Shown: positions 1 through 8,251, counted from the stretch's first letter. The stretch: 34,114 nucleotides of DNA from Bacteroidales bacterium (GCA_017613375.1 JAGADZ010000073.1:1-34114); one strand, 5' to 3'. Made by a program: numbers and translations. The notes: a model not told the origin generated them from the letters alone.

Positions 1-45
1 CCCCGAATTAACGGCACATCCTCTTATTTAGTCAATAATCGACAA

Positions 46-213
46 TTAAGCCTCGACGATAGCGCCGGTCGGGCATGCGTCAGCGCAGGTGCCGCAGCTT
101 GCGCAAGCATCTTCGTCAATTTTGTAGATGTCGCCTTCGGAAATTGCTCCAACGGGGCATTCGCCAATGCAGGTGCCGCAAGCAACGCAAACGTCAGTGA
201 TTTTGTAAGCCAT
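46..213 (-). CDS. 2x[4Fe-4S] bacterial-type ferredoxin
   Basis: A 55-residue protein starting MAYKITD. It carries two cysteine clusters of the form CxxCxxCxxxCP: CVACGTCIGECP near residues 9-20 and CASCGTCADACP near residues 38-49, each followed by a G-A-I turn. This is the pattern of the small clostridial-type ferredoxins that bind two [4Fe-4S] clusters and shuttle low-potential electrons in the cytoplasm, for example to pyruvate:ferredoxin oxidoreductase. A longer frame would start at 249 with 12 extra residues, but those overlap the predicted -7 promoter element, and MAYK is the family's usual N-terminus, so I chose 213. It appears monocistronic. The partner enzyme cannot be told from this context. 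Confidence 0.95.
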   Translation of the reverse strand: MAYKITDVCVACGTCIGECPVGAISEGDIYKIDEDACASCGTCADACPTGAIVEA

Positions 214-246
214 TTTTCTAAAAGTTTTTTGGTTAATAATGTTTTG

Positions 247-254
247 CAAAAATA
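247..254 (-). promoter_or_regulatory. putative -7 element of the ferredoxin gene
   Basis: On the minus strand this reads TATTTTTG, matching the Bacteroidota -7 consensus TAnnTTTG. It lies 33 nt upstream of the ATG. I see no clear TTTG at the -33 position, so this is a half-supported promoter. Confidence 0.45.
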
Positions 255-331
255 CAACAAAAAATACAATCGTAGTGTAGATTTTTCAAATAATTTTATC
301 TACTGCCTGTTAATAGTTTGTTTATTAGTGA

Positions 332-1351
332 TTAATGTAAATTTTCAAGAACGCTTTTCATCCTTCTCTCGGGTGATTTCTTCTCGTATAGTATGTCATA
401 TACAGCCTCTATTATTGGCATTTTGAGTCCTAAATCACGTCGCATCTTCTCCACGCCTTTGACGGCATAATAGCCTTCGGCGACCATCTTCATTTCGAGT
501 TGTGCCCCTTTGATACTGTAGCCATATCCAATCATGTTTCCGAAGGTGCGGTTGCGGCTGAATTGCGAATAACTTGTAACAAGCAGGTCCCCGAGATATG
601 CGAAACTCTCGAATTGCCGTAAGCGGCCGTCTGCGTTGTCGGTGCTCCCTTTTACCATTGGGGATATCTGTTGCATGAAGTCGGTCATTTCTTGCAATGC
701 ATTGGATATGAGCACGGCGATGATGTTGTCGCCATAGCCAAGACCGCGGCAGATGCCTGCGGCGATGGCATAGATGTTCTTTAATACAGCTGCACATTCA
801 ATGCCGATGATGTCGGTGGAGTAGGTGGTCTTGATATACTTACAGTTTATTTGTCTCCTTACTCGCTCGGCAAACTCCTGGTTTGTTGATGCTACGGCCA
901 AGTATGTGAGCCTCTGGCGGGCGGCCTCTTCGGCATGTGACGGACCGCTGATGATACACATCTGGTCGTAATCCAAACCGACTTGTTCGTGAAGGTATTC
1001 CGTTATGATGTGGTTGGTCTCGGGAACAATGCCTTTGACGGCCGAGATGAAATGTTTTTTCTTGAGAAGTTCTTTTGGGACAGTATTAAGAGCCTTGTCG
1101 ACAAAGGCCGACGGTACAACAAGGTATATGTCGTCGCTTTTTTCTATCACACTTGCGATGTCGCTGCTAATATATGTACGCTCGGTCTCTATGAAGGCCT
1201 CGCTAAGGTACATGGGATTGTGCTTCTCCTCGATAAGTGTAGGAATGGCTTCCTCCTCCCGTACCCACCAATTTATCTTCCTGTCTTTTTTTTCAAGTAG
1301 TATTTTTACTATCGCGGTAGCCCAGCTACCGCTTCCTAATAACCCTATCAT
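332..1351 (-). CDS. gpsA: NAD(P)-dependent glycerol-3-phosphate dehydrogenase
   Basis: A 339-residue cytoplasmic enzyme that reduces dihydroxyacetone phosphate to sn-glycerol 3-phosphate, the backbone precursor of phospholipids. The N-terminus (MIGLLGSGSWATAI) is the Rossmann-fold GxGxxA dinucleotide motif. The middle holds the family signature GPSHAEEAA and the segment AAVLKNIYAIAAGI, whose lysine is the catalytic one in GpsA enzymes. The length fits the family (about 330-340 residues). The start is the only sensible one, because the Rossmann glycine loop begins at residue 4. Its stop lies 118 bp upstream of the ferredoxin start, with that gene's own -7 element between, so the two are probably separate transcription units. 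Confidence 0.96.
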   Translation of the reverse strand: MIGLLGSGSWATAIVKILLEKKDRKINWWVREEEAIPTLIEEKHNPMYLSEAFIETERTYISSDIASVIEKSDDIYLVVPSAFVDKALNTVPKELLKKKHFISAVKGIVPETNHIITEYLHEQVGLDYDQMCIISGPSHAEEAARQRLTYLAVASTNQEFAERVRRQINCKYIKTTYSTDIIGIECAAVLKNIYAIAAGICRGLGYGDNIIAVLISNALQEMTDFMQQISPMVKGSTDNADGRLRQFESFAYLGDLLVTSYSQFSRNRTFGNMIGYGYSIKGAQLEMKMVAEGYYAVKGVEKMRRDLGLKMPIIEAVYDILYEKKSPERRMKSVLENLH

Positions 1352-1409
1352 CTTGATTTATAATTATTATCTTTGTGTGAAATATTGTGATATCTCGTGT
1401 TTGTTTTTG

Positions 1410-1417
1410 CAAAATTA
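1410..1417 (-). promoter_or_regulatory. putative -7 element of gpsA
   Basis: The minus strand reads TAATTTTG (TAnnTTTG consensus), 58 nt upstream of the gpsA ATG. No TTTG is seen about 20 bp further upstream, so the call rests on one box. It sits back to back with the promoter of the plus-strand beta-barrel gene. Confidence 0.4.
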
Positions 1418-1457
1418 AGAAAAAATTTTCATATAGACGTTATTTTATCAGTTTAGA

Positions 1458-1489
1458 TTTGCCATAATGTTTTTTATTCTGTAATTTTG
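1458..1489 (+). promoter_or_regulatory. Bacteroidota-type promoter of the beta-barrel gene at 1547
   Basis: TTTG at 1458-1461 and TAATTTTG at 1482-1489 are separated by 20 bp, a full match to the TTTG/TAnnTTTG promoter recognised by the Bacteroidota primary sigma factor. The expected start site near 1495 gives a 5' leader of about 50 nt. Confidence 0.75.
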
Positions 1490-1546
1490 CAATTTAAAAT
1501 AAACAATAATTGTTAAACAACTATTTTGATATTAATAAGTAAAACA

Positions 1547-2194
1547 ATGAAAAAAGCTTTCTCTATTTTAGGAATTGCGGTATTCATTCTTTCAGCTTTT
1601 TCCGCCAAGGCTCAGTTGAATGTTATCGCAGGTTATGCACCGGAGACTTTTACAACAGCAACAACTGTTGGCAATACCACTTCAAGCACCACAAAAGATT
1701 ATAATGGATTCTTCTTGGGAGTTGATTACAATGTCAATCTCAAAGCAGATCTCAATGTCGCTTTCGGTGCACAGCTCCGTATGAATATGCACAATGATGA
1801 GTCTACAGTGTTGACAGTGACAACTAAGCGTAACGAAAACCAGATTCTTCTCGACATCCCTATCATGTTGAACTATGGCTTTGGCCTTGGTAGAGATGCC
1901 AGAATGACGTTGTTTGCAGGCCCTATGGTCAGTTTCGCATTACAGGGCAATACAAAAATCACAACGCACAGTACCGTCACAACATTGGCAGACACTGAAA
2001 CAAATACGGAATGGTATGGTGATAACAGCAGTAACGAACGTTTGAACCTCAGTGGTGTGTTCGGTGTCATGTTGGGCTTCCGCGAGTACCGCCTCTTTGG
2101 AGGATACCGTATGGGATTCCTTGACCTTAACAACGACGACAATATCAAGACTACTACGGCCGGTATTTTTATCGGTTTAGGTATGGCTCTATAA
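1547..2194 (+). CDS. outer-membrane beta-barrel protein (porin-like/OmpW-like fold)
   Basis: A 215-residue secreted protein. The signal peptide MKKAFSILGIAVFILSAFSAKA|Q ends with the Ala-Lys-Ala-Gln cleavage site common in Bacteroidota. The mature part alternates polar and hydrophobic residues in short strands (for example FFLGVDYNVNLKADLNVAFGAQ) with Gly-Asn and Thr-rich turns. It ends in a hydrophobic strand (TAGIFIGLGMAL), as in outer-membrane beta-barrels of about eight strands. I chose ATG 1547 over an in-frame TTG at 1526 because the signal peptide begins there. It stands alone between its own promoter and a hairpin terminator. No substrate or function can be named; structural or adhesion roles are possible. 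Confidence 0.85.
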   Translation: MKKAFSILGIAVFILSAFSAKAQLNVIAGYAPETFTTATTVGNTTSSTTKDYNGFFLGVDYNVNLKADLNVAFGAQLRMNMHNDESTVLTVTTKRNENQILLDIPIMLNYGFGLGRDARMTLFAGPMVSFALQGNTKITTHSTVTTLADTETNTEWYGDNSSNERLNLSGVFGVMLGFREYRLFGGYRMGFLDLNNDDNIKTTTAGIFIGLGMAL

Positions 2195-2216
2195 AACTTT
2201 TTCCAAGGTAGATTTG

Positions 2217-2253
2217 ATAATGCCTCTCACATCGGTGGGAGGCATTATTTTTT
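2217..2253 (+). terminator. intrinsic terminator after the beta-barrel gene
   Basis: The arms 2217-2230 and 2235-2248 form a 14-bp stem with a 4-nt ATCG loop (one T-G wobble), followed by a run of T to 2253. It starts 22 bp after the stop codon. Confidence 0.85.
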
Positions 2254-2294
2254 CCACGGTACAATAAAAGATGTTATATGACGTTAAAATATTA

Positions 2295-2302
2295 TAATTT
2301 TG
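2295..2302 (+). promoter_or_regulatory. putative -7 element of pepD
   Basis: TAATTTTG matches TAnnTTTG, with its last base 17 nt before the ATG at 2320. The start site would fall near 2308, giving a very short leader. The -33 position shows only a weak TGTT. Confidence 0.5.
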
Positions 2303-2319
2303 TAATAATCTAATTAGTT

Positions 2320-3765
2320 ATGCTATCACAATTAAAACCCGCTGCTGTATGGCGCTATTTCGACGAGATTATGCAAATCCCGCGTCCGTCGAAACATGAG
2401 GAAAAAATATCAGCTTATCTGCAAAAATTCGGTAATGACCGCGGCTTTGAGACTCTTCATGATGAACTCGGTAATGTCTTGATTCGCAAACCGGCCTCGA
2501 AAGGTTATGAAAAATCACAGGGTGTCTGTTTGCAGGCCCATATGGATATGGTTTGCGAGAAGAATGGTGACAAGGTCTTCGACTTCCTCAAGGACGGTAT
2601 TCAACCTGTTCTTGACGGTGACTGGCTTACTGCTGACGGTACCACATTGGGGGCTGACGACGGTATCGGTGTGGCAGCCATTTTGGCCATATTGGATGAC
2701 GACACTATAGAGCATGGCCCTCTCGAGGCTCTCTTCACTGTTGATGAGGAAACAGGCCTCACGGGTGCCGGCGGACTCTCGACAGAGTGGCTGAAGAGCG
2801 ATATCTTGCTCAATTTCGATGACGAGGATGAAGGCGAATTCTGTATCGGCTGTGCCGGCGGAATAGACACGACGGTGGCAATAGATTACACCACTCGCTA
2901 CTGCCCGGCAGGTGAGGTGGCATATCGTGTCAAGGTCAGCGGCCTGAAAGGTGGCCACAGTGGCGACGACATCAACAAGGGTCTCGGCAATGCCAACAAG
3001 ATGCTTACACGTATTCTCTGGAATGCCACGGAGAAATGCAAGATAGGTCTGGCTCGCATAGATGGCGGCAATCTGCGTAATGCAATTGCCCGCGAAGCAT
3101 GGGCCGACATTGTGGTGGCCAAGGATTTTGAGGCCGATTTCAAGGCAATGGTTGCCGATTTCAGTGAGAAGCTGACTTTTGAGTTCCGCAGCACAGAGCC
3201 TGATTTGAAAGTGGAGCTGCTGCCAATCGATATGCCCCAGTTGCTTATAGATAGAGATACTCAGTATAATCTTCTCAACAGCCTGTATGCTTGTGCACAT
3301 GGCGTATTGGCTATGAGCCGCGAGATACCGAACTTTGTCGAGACATCGACAAACTTGGCATCAGTCAAAATGGACGACAAGCAGATTCATATCGCCACTT
3401 CACAACGTAGCAGTGTTGAAAGTGCCAAGTTTGCCGCCGCCCAGAAGATTGAATCCACGTTCCGCATGATAGGTGCCCATGTCAGCCATGGCGACGGATA
3501 TCCGGGATGGACCCCTAATCCTGCAAGTCGTGTACTGAAGGTCGGTGTTGAGACATACAAGTCGATGTTTGGTCATGACCCTGTTGTCCGTGCTATCCAC
3601 GCGGGTCTGGAGTGCGGTCTTATCGGTGAGAAATACCCCAAGATGGATATGATTTCCTATGGCCCTACATTACGAGGCGTACATAGTCCCGATGAACGTA
3701 TTGAGATAAAGACAGTCCAGATGTTCTGGGATCTTACACTCCAGATTCTCAAAAATCTGAAATAG
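2320..3765 (+). CDS. pepD: aminoacyl-histidine dipeptidase (M20 family, PepD/carnosinase type)
   Basis: A 481-residue cytosolic zinc dipeptidase of peptidase family M20, close to the usual 480-490 residues. It cleaves Xaa-His and other dipeptides. Metal-site motifs are visible: QAHMDMVCE (His74, Asp76), GADDGIG (bridging Asp113), VDEETG (catalytic Glu143/metal Glu144), NFDDEDEG near residue 165, and a C-terminal GVHSPDERI, which supplies the last histidine. The lid/dimerisation domain carries the GLKGGHSGDDIN motif typical of this family. There is no signal peptide. Transcription probably starts just upstream and stops at the shared terminator at 3783-3820. The product fits a peptide-fermenting lifestyle, together with the secreted protease at 5512. 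Confidence 0.95.
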   Translation: MLSQLKPAAVWRYFDEIMQIPRPSKHEEKISAYLQKFGNDRGFETLHDELGNVLIRKPASKGYEKSQGVCLQAHMDMVCEKNGDKVFDFLKDGIQPVLDGDWLTADGTTLGADDGIGVAAILAILDDDTIEHGPLEALFTVDEETGLTGAGGLSTEWLKSDILLNFDDEDEGEFCIGCAGGIDTTVAIDYTTRYCPAGEVAYRVKVSGLKGGHSGDDINKGLGNANKMLTRILWNATEKCKIGLARIDGGNLRNAIAREAWADIVVAKDFEADFKAMVADFSEKLTFEFRSTEPDLKVELLPIDMPQLLIDRDTQYNLLNSLYACAHGVLAMSREIPNFVETSTNLASVKMDDKQIHIATSQRSSVESAKFAAAQKIESTFRMIGAHVSHGDGYPGWTPNPASRVLKVGVETYKSMFGHDPVVRAIHAGLECGLIGEKYPKMDMISYGPTLRGVHSPDERIEIKTVQMFWDLTLQILKNLK

Positions 3766-3782
3766 TAATGCCATTTCATTGC

Positions 3783-3820
3783 AAAAAAGAGGGCTCGGCA
3801 CATTGTGCCGAGCCCTCTTT
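3783..3820. terminator. bidirectional terminator between pepD and glyS
   Basis: The arms 3786-3801 and 3805-3820 make a perfect 16-bp GC-rich stem with a 3-nt loop. It is flanked by A-runs on the left and T on the right, so it can stop pepD (plus) and the convergent glyS (minus). Confidence 0.93.
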
Positions 3821-3838
3821 CGATATCCGCTTATTATG

Positions 3839-5368
3839 TTAAGCCTTGATAGGCTTGATATGTTCATGTAGGTAGGAATTGAGATTCTCAATTGCCACAC
3901 GCTCTTGTTGCATTGTATCGCGGTGACGCACGGTGACTCCCGCACCTTCGAGAGTCTCGTTGTCGACAGTGATGCAATAGGGGGTTCCGATGGCATCTTG
4001 ACGGCGGTAACGGCGACCGATGGCGTCTTTCTCGTCGTATTGTACCATGAAATCGTATTTCAATAACTCCATGATTTCACGTGCCTTCTCGGGAAGTCCG
4101 TCTTTCTTCACCAGAGGCAGGATGGCAGCCTTGTAAGGTGCAAGCACGGGAGGCAGGCTCAGCACAGTGCGTGTGCTGCCGTCCTCGAGGGTCTCGTCTT
4201 TAAGGGCATGGCTGAATATGGCGAGGAAGGTACGGTCCACTCCGATAGAGGTCTCAATGACATAAGGTGTGTAACTCTCGTTGAGTTCGCTGTCGAAATA
4301 CTGCAGTTTCTTGCCGCTGAACTCACTGTGACGGCTCAGGTCGAAATCGGTACGGCTGTGGATGCCTTCCAATTCCTTGAATCCAAACGGGAACTCGAAT
4401 TCGATGTCGGTGGCGGCATTTGCATAGTGTGCCAGTTTCTCATGGTCGTGATAGCGATATTTTTCGGCAGGGATGCCAAGGGCAAGATGCCATTTCAGAC
4501 GCTCCTCTTTCCAGTATTTGAACCAGTCAAGTTCACTGCCCGGGCGTACGAAGAACTGCATCTCCATCTGCTCGAATTCACGCATGCGAAAGATGAACTG
4601 CCGTGCTACAATCTCGTTACGGAATGCTTTCCCAATCTGTGCAATACCGAAGGGAATCTTCATGCGGCCGCTCTTCTGCACATTGAGAAAATTGACAAAG
4701 ATACCCTGTGCTGTCTCGGGACGAAGATAGAGTGTGTCGCTGTCGTCTATGACACTGCCCATCTTAGTGGCGAACATCAGGTTGAACTGGCGGACATCGG
4801 TCCAGTTGCGTGTGCCGCTGATGGGACAAACGATGCCGAGGTCGAGGATGAGCTGCTTCAGGCCTACCAAGTCATTGTTGTTCATCAATTCTGCATATTT
4901 TGCATGTATTTCGTCAATCTGTTTCTGGTGCTCCAGAACGCGGGCATTGGTGCTGACAAACTGTTCGCGGTTGAAGGCTTCGCCGAAACGTTTCTGTGCT
5001 TTCTCACATTCTTTCTTAATTTTATCCTCTATCTTGGCGATATGGTCCTCTATCAGGACATCGGCACGGTAGCGTTTTTTGCTGTCTTTGTTGTCGATGA
5101 GAGGATCATTGAAGGCGTCGACATGGCCGGAGGCTTTCCATATTTTCGGATGCATGAAAATGGCGGAATCAATGCCTACAATGTTCTCGTGGTACTGCAC
5201 CATCGCTTTCCACCAATATGATTTTATGTTGTTTTTCAATTCTGTACCTAACTGACCGTAGTCGTATACGGCACCAAGTCCGTCATATATCTCGCTTGAG
5301 GGGAAAATAAAGCCATACTCTTTGGCGTGGGAGACTACTTTTTTAAAAATATCTTCTTGATTAGCCAT
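3839..5368 (-). CDS. glyS: glycyl-tRNA synthetase, homodimeric type
   Basis: A 509-residue class II aminoacyl-tRNA synthetase that charges tRNA-Gly. The N-terminus (EDIFKKVVSHAKEYGFIFPSSEIYDGLGAVYDYGQLG) is diagnostic of the single-chain alpha2 GlyRS rather than the two-gene alpha2beta2 type. Motif 2 (FRNEI...FRMREFEQMEMQFF) and motif 3 (ETSIGVDRTFLAIF) are intact. The C-terminal anticodon-binding domain (LAPYKAAILPLVKKDGL ... VDNETLEGAGVTVRHRDTMQQ) is present. It is single-gene, ends in the terminator shared with pepD, and its promoter region overlaps that of the divergent protease gene. Confidence 0.97.
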   Translation of the reverse strand: MANQEDIFKKVVSHAKEYGFIFPSSEIYDGLGAVYDYGQLGTELKNNIKSYWWKAMVQYHENIVGIDSAIFMHPKIWKASGHVDAFNDPLIDNKDSKKRYRADVLIEDHIAKIEDKIKKECEKAQKRFGEAFNREQFVSTNARVLEHQKQIDEIHAKYAELMNNNDLVGLKQLILDLGIVCPISGTRNWTDVRQFNLMFATKMGSVIDDSDTLYLRPETAQGIFVNFLNVQKSGRMKIPFGIAQIGKAFRNEIVARQFIFRMREFEQMEMQFFVRPGSELDWFKYWKEERLKWHLALGIPAEKYRYHDHEKLAHYANAATDIEFEFPFGFKELEGIHSRTDFDLSRHSEFSGKKLQYFDSELNESYTPYVIETSIGVDRTFLAIFSHALKDETLEDGSTRTVLSLPPVLAPYKAAILPLVKKDGLPEKAREIMELLKYDFMVQYDEKDAIGRRYRRQDAIGTPYCITVDNETLEGAGVTVRHRDTMQQERVAIENLNSYLHEHIKPIKA

Positions 5369-5403
5369 GATTTATAATTGTTTCTTGTTTTTCTTAGAAT
5401 TGA

Positions 5404-5411
5404 CAAAAGTA
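5404..5411 (-). promoter_or_regulatory. putative -7 element of glyS
   Basis: The minus strand reads TACTTTTG (TAnnTTTG consensus), 35 nt upstream of the glyS ATG. No -33 TTTG is evident. It lies within 10 bp of the divergent promoter at 5420-5450, so the two polymerases could compete. Confidence 0.45.
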
Positions 5412-5419
5412 CTATTTTT

Positions 5420-5450
5420 TTTGGTTTGTCTTAAAAAATATGTAACTTTG
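5420..5450 (+). promoter_or_regulatory. Bacteroidota-type promoter of the Lys-C-like protease
   Basis: TTTG at 5420-5423 and TAACTTTG at 5443-5450 are separated by 19 bp. The expected start site near 5456 gives a leader of about 55 nt. Confidence 0.7.
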
Positions 5451-5511
5451 TAGAATGGAACTATAAGATGTAACGTTTATAATATATACTAATACAAAAT
5501 ATTATAGAAAT

Positions 5512-7152
5512 ATGAGAAAAATGAAATTTATACTTTTTTTTGTAGCTTTTTTAGTCGCTGCTCTTTCTGCCAGTGCACAGATAAGTCATGGCGGTGAGCC
5601 ATTGTTTAATTTCTCTGGCGAGAAGGTGACAATAAATCAGGTTGCAATGCCTTTTGTGGACAATGATTTTTATCTTCAGCAGGATATAGCCATGACAAAA
5701 GGCGCCGGTCCAATGCGTGTTGGTGTCCTTCAGAAAACGGAAATCAATGTTCTGCAGCAGGCTAAGATTGTAAAAGACTCGAGAGGTACCCATTTTCTTT
5801 TAGAGGTGCAGTCAGAAAATGCTACTTTTGTTTCTTTGAAATTCTCATCGTTCAAGTTGCCTGATGGCGCTGAGTTGTTCTTTTATGACAGAAGTGGCGA
5901 CTTTGTTCTCGGCTCATTCAATGCTTCCGATGTTAAAGAGGACGGTTCGTTCTTCACCCAGTCCATACCAGGTGACGCAGTGATAATTGAATACAATGTA
6001 CCGCAAAACCAAGAGCCGGGCGAACTTGTCATTAATGAAGTGTGCCATGGATACAAAGAACTATTCTCTACTGTTGAAGGCAAAGGTCCTCACGGCAGTG
6101 CCGAGGGGTCGTGCCATATTAACGTGGCTTGTCCCGAAGGCGACGACTGGCGCGATCAGATACGCTCTGTTGTGGCCCTTGAAATTATGGACCAGTCGTA
6201 TGCCTATATGTGTTCAGGAGCATTAGTTAACAATACAAACCTCGACCGTACACCTTATGTTCTATCAGCTTTTCACTGTCAGGAATTGGATTTTCCTCCT
6301 GTAAGTCAAATCATTACTTACTTTTTATACGAGACATCTTCTTGTACGTCAACATCGGGATTTAGCAACAAATCTGTTACGGGTGCCACGATATTGGCAA
6401 AGAACTCTTATAATGGCGGTTCCGATTTCATGCTTCTGAGACTCAACTCAAATATCCCAAACAACTATAGACCTTATTATGCAGGCTGGGATCGCTCTGC
6501 ATCGGGCAGCAACACTGTAGGTTGCTGTGTTCACCATCCCGGCGGTGACTACAAAAAAATCTCTATACCGAGTGCAGTAAACCGTATTTCGGGACAATAT
6601 AGTAAATTCTTCAATGTCTATTGGTTTACAGGTGCGAATAATAAGGGTGTAACGGAGGAAGGTTCATCAGGATCGCCTCTGTTCAATGCCGACAGGCGAA
6701 TAATAGGTCAACTGTTTGCAGGCGGCAGTTCATGTGCCGATATGGCAAGCTCCGACCTATATGGTCGCTTCTATTACTCATGGACAGGTGCAGGTAGCAA
6801 TGCTTCCAGTCTTCAGTCTTGGCTCGACCCGACTGGTAGCGGTGTGACTACCCTTGACGGACTTGACTATAAGGACAACGACGGTATAGAAGGCCCCCGT
6901 ACGGTGGAACCTAAGAACCTTACTGTCTATCCTAATCCATCCAACGGCATGGTGCACTTTGACGTCAGTGCCATTGGTGACGCCAACTACAAGGTGTTTG
7001 ATATGAACGGACGCTGTGTAAAGGAAGGCCGCACCATTCTCACAACCACAGAACAGGCTGTGAATCTCGGTTCTCTCCCCAAGGGCGTGTATACGATGTA
7101 TCTATACACATCGAACCAGAGTTATGTCGCAAATGTTATAATTGTTAAATAA
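5512..7152 (+). CDS. secreted lysyl-endopeptidase-like serine protease with T9SS type A sorting domain
   Basis: A 546-residue preproprotein. A signal peptide (to about residue 23, ...LSASAQ) is followed by a propeptide to about residue 200 and a chymotrypsin-fold domain to about residue 455. The triad is visible: His255 in LSAFHC, Asp305 in GSDFMLLRL, Ser386 in EEGSSGSPLF. The segment GGSSCADMASSDLYGRF followed by SWTGAG and SWLDP resembles Achromobacter lysyl endopeptidase. Asp415 falls 29 residues after Ser386 and lines up with the S-D-x-Y-G-R motif that holds the lysine-specificity Asp there, so cleavage after Lys is inferred. Residues about 469-546 (LTVYPNPSNG ... LPKGVYTMYLYT) form a T9SS type A sorting domain, so the enzyme should be secreted or surface-anchored. 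Start 5521 (MKFILFF) is an alternative. Confidence 0.92.
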   Translation: MRKMKFILFFVAFLVAALSASAQISHGGEPLFNFSGEKVTINQVAMPFVDNDFYLQQDIAMTKGAGPMRVGVLQKTEINVLQQAKIVKDSRGTHFLLEVQSENATFVSLKFSSFKLPDGAELFFYDRSGDFVLGSFNASDVKEDGSFFTQSIPGDAVIIEYNVPQNQEPGELVINEVCHGYKELFSTVEGKGPHGSAEGSCHINVACPEGDDWRDQIRSVVALEIMDQSYAYMCSGALVNNTNLDRTPYVLSAFHCQELDFPPVSQIITYFLYETSSCTSTSGFSNKSVTGATILAKNSYNGGSDFMLLRLNSNIPNNYRPYYAGWDRSASGSNTVGCCVHHPGGDYKKISIPSAVNRISGQYSKFFNVYWFTGANNKGVTEEGSSGSPLFNADRRIIGQLFAGGSSCADMASSDLYGRFYYSWTGAGSNASSLQSWLDPTGSGVTTLDGLDYKDNDGIEGPRTVEPKNLTVYPNPSNGMVHFDVSAIGDANYKVFDMNGRCVKEGRTILTTTEQAVNLGSLPKGVYTMYLYTSNQSYVANVIIVK

Positions 7153-7163
7153 AAACAAGAACT

Positions 7164-8171
7164 ATGAGTTTAATGGAAGAAATCAGAGCCAAGGCAAAAG
7201 CTGCCAACAAATGCATCGTCTTGGCTGAGGGTACTGAAGAACGCACCCTGAAGGCTGCCGATATCATCCTCGGTGAAGGTATAGCACGTCTTATTCTACT
7301 CGGAAACGAGAATGAAATAAAAGGTCTCGCTACCCAGTGGGGCTTGAAAAACATTGACAAGGCAACGATTATTGACCCTGTTACACATGCAAAGAAACAG
7401 TTCTATGCTGAGATGTTGTGTGAGATTCGTAAGAAAAAAGGTATGCAGATGGATGAGGCCATGCGTCTTGTAGAAGACCCGCTTTATCTTGCAACGTTGC
7501 TTATCAAGAATGGTGATGCAGACGGCGAGGTGGCTGGTGCACGCAATGCTACCGGTGATGTCCTTCGTCCTGCATTTCAGGTCGTGAAGACTTTGCCGGG
7601 TGTCAGTGTCGTTAGCGGAGCTTTCATCATGGTGCTCAAAGACAAGACCTACGGTGAAGAAGGACTGATGGTTTTTGCAGACTGTGCCGCAACACCGTGT
7701 CCGACGGCAGAGGAACTTGGACAGATTGCCGTGGTATCAGCTCAAACAGCCAAGGCTATTGCCGGCTTCGAGGAACCACGTGTTGCTATCCTCAGTTTCT
7801 CAACGAAGGGAAGTGCTAAACATGAACTTGTAGACAAGGTTATTGAGGCTACAAAAGTCGCTCATGAACTTGACCCGAATGTAAAACTTGATGGAGAGCT
7901 TCAGGCGGATGCTGCCATTGTTCCTAAAGTGGGTGCTTCAAAAGCTCCTGGCAGCGACATAGCAGGTAAGGCCAATGTGCTTGTTTTCCCGGATTTGCAG
8001 AGCGGAAATATATGCTATAAACTTGTCCAGCGCCTTGCTGGAGCTGAGGCTATAGGACCTGTTATGCAGGGTATGGCAGCTCCTATCAATGACTTGAGCC
8101 GTGGATGCTCTGTCGAGGATGTGGTTAACGTCGTCGCCATCACCGCAACCCAAGCCGCTGCAAAGAAATGA
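7164..8171 (+). CDS. pta: phosphate acetyltransferase
   Basis: A 335-residue short-form Pta that converts acetyl-CoA and phosphate to acetyl phosphate, feeding acetate kinase for ATP in fermentation. Family segments are clear: N-terminal CIVLAEGTEERTLKAADII, central AGARNATGDVLRPAFQVVKT with SGAFIMV, ADCAATPCPTAEELGQIA, SFSTKGSAKH, and the C-terminal FPDLQSGNICYKLVQRLAGAEAIGP with GMAAPINDLSRG. It begins only 11 bp after the protease stop with no terminator between, so it is either cotranscribed with the protease or has a promoter inside that gene. No ackA is adjacent within the window. A hairpin terminator follows at 8224-8251. Confidence 0.96.
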   Translation: MSLMEEIRAKAKAANKCIVLAEGTEERTLKAADIILGEGIARLILLGNENEIKGLATQWGLKNIDKATIIDPVTHAKKQFYAEMLCEIRKKKGMQMDEAMRLVEDPLYLATLLIKNGDADGEVAGARNATGDVLRPAFQVVKTLPGVSVVSGAFIMVLKDKTYGEEGLMVFADCAATPCPTAEELGQIAVVSAQTAKAIAGFEEPRVAILSFSTKGSAKHELVDKVIEATKVAHELDPNVKLDGELQADAAIVPKVGASKAPGSDIAGKANVLVFPDLQSGNICYKLVQRLAGAEAIGPVMQGMAAPINDLSRGCSVEDVVNVVAITATQAAAKK

Positions 8172-8206
8172 CGTAAACATTAACTATAACCTTGACGTTA
8201 ACTTGT
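8171..8206 (+). repeat. degenerate hexamer repeat (ACNTTR), short array after pta
   Basis: Starting on the last base of the pta stop codon, six consecutive 6-bp units follow a fixed period: ACGTAA, ACATTA, ACTATA, ACCTTG, ACGTTA, ACTTGT. The same unit family makes the longer array at 29260-29337. It lies just before the pta terminator. Confidence 0.75.
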
Positions 8207-8223
8207 GTTGAGGTTTTGGATAA

Positions 8224-8251
8224 AAAAAAGCCCGCAACTGCGGGCTTTTTT
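8224..8251. terminator. bidirectional terminator between pta and the minus-strand beta-barrel gene
   Basis: The arms 8224-8235 and 8240-8251 (AAAAAAGCCCGC / GCGGGCTTTTTT) pair perfectly with a 4-nt loop. T-rich on both strands, it serves pta and the convergent gene ending at 8272. Confidence 0.93.

Noticed and set aside
2515..3300. A 261-codon open frame antisense to pepD
   Set aside because: It is fully inside pepD with its intact metal-site motifs; there is no promoter or domain for the antisense product.
4208..5221. A 337-codon open frame antisense to glyS
   Set aside because: glyS is a clear full-length synthetase on the other strand; the antisense product has no recognisable domain and arises from codon bias.
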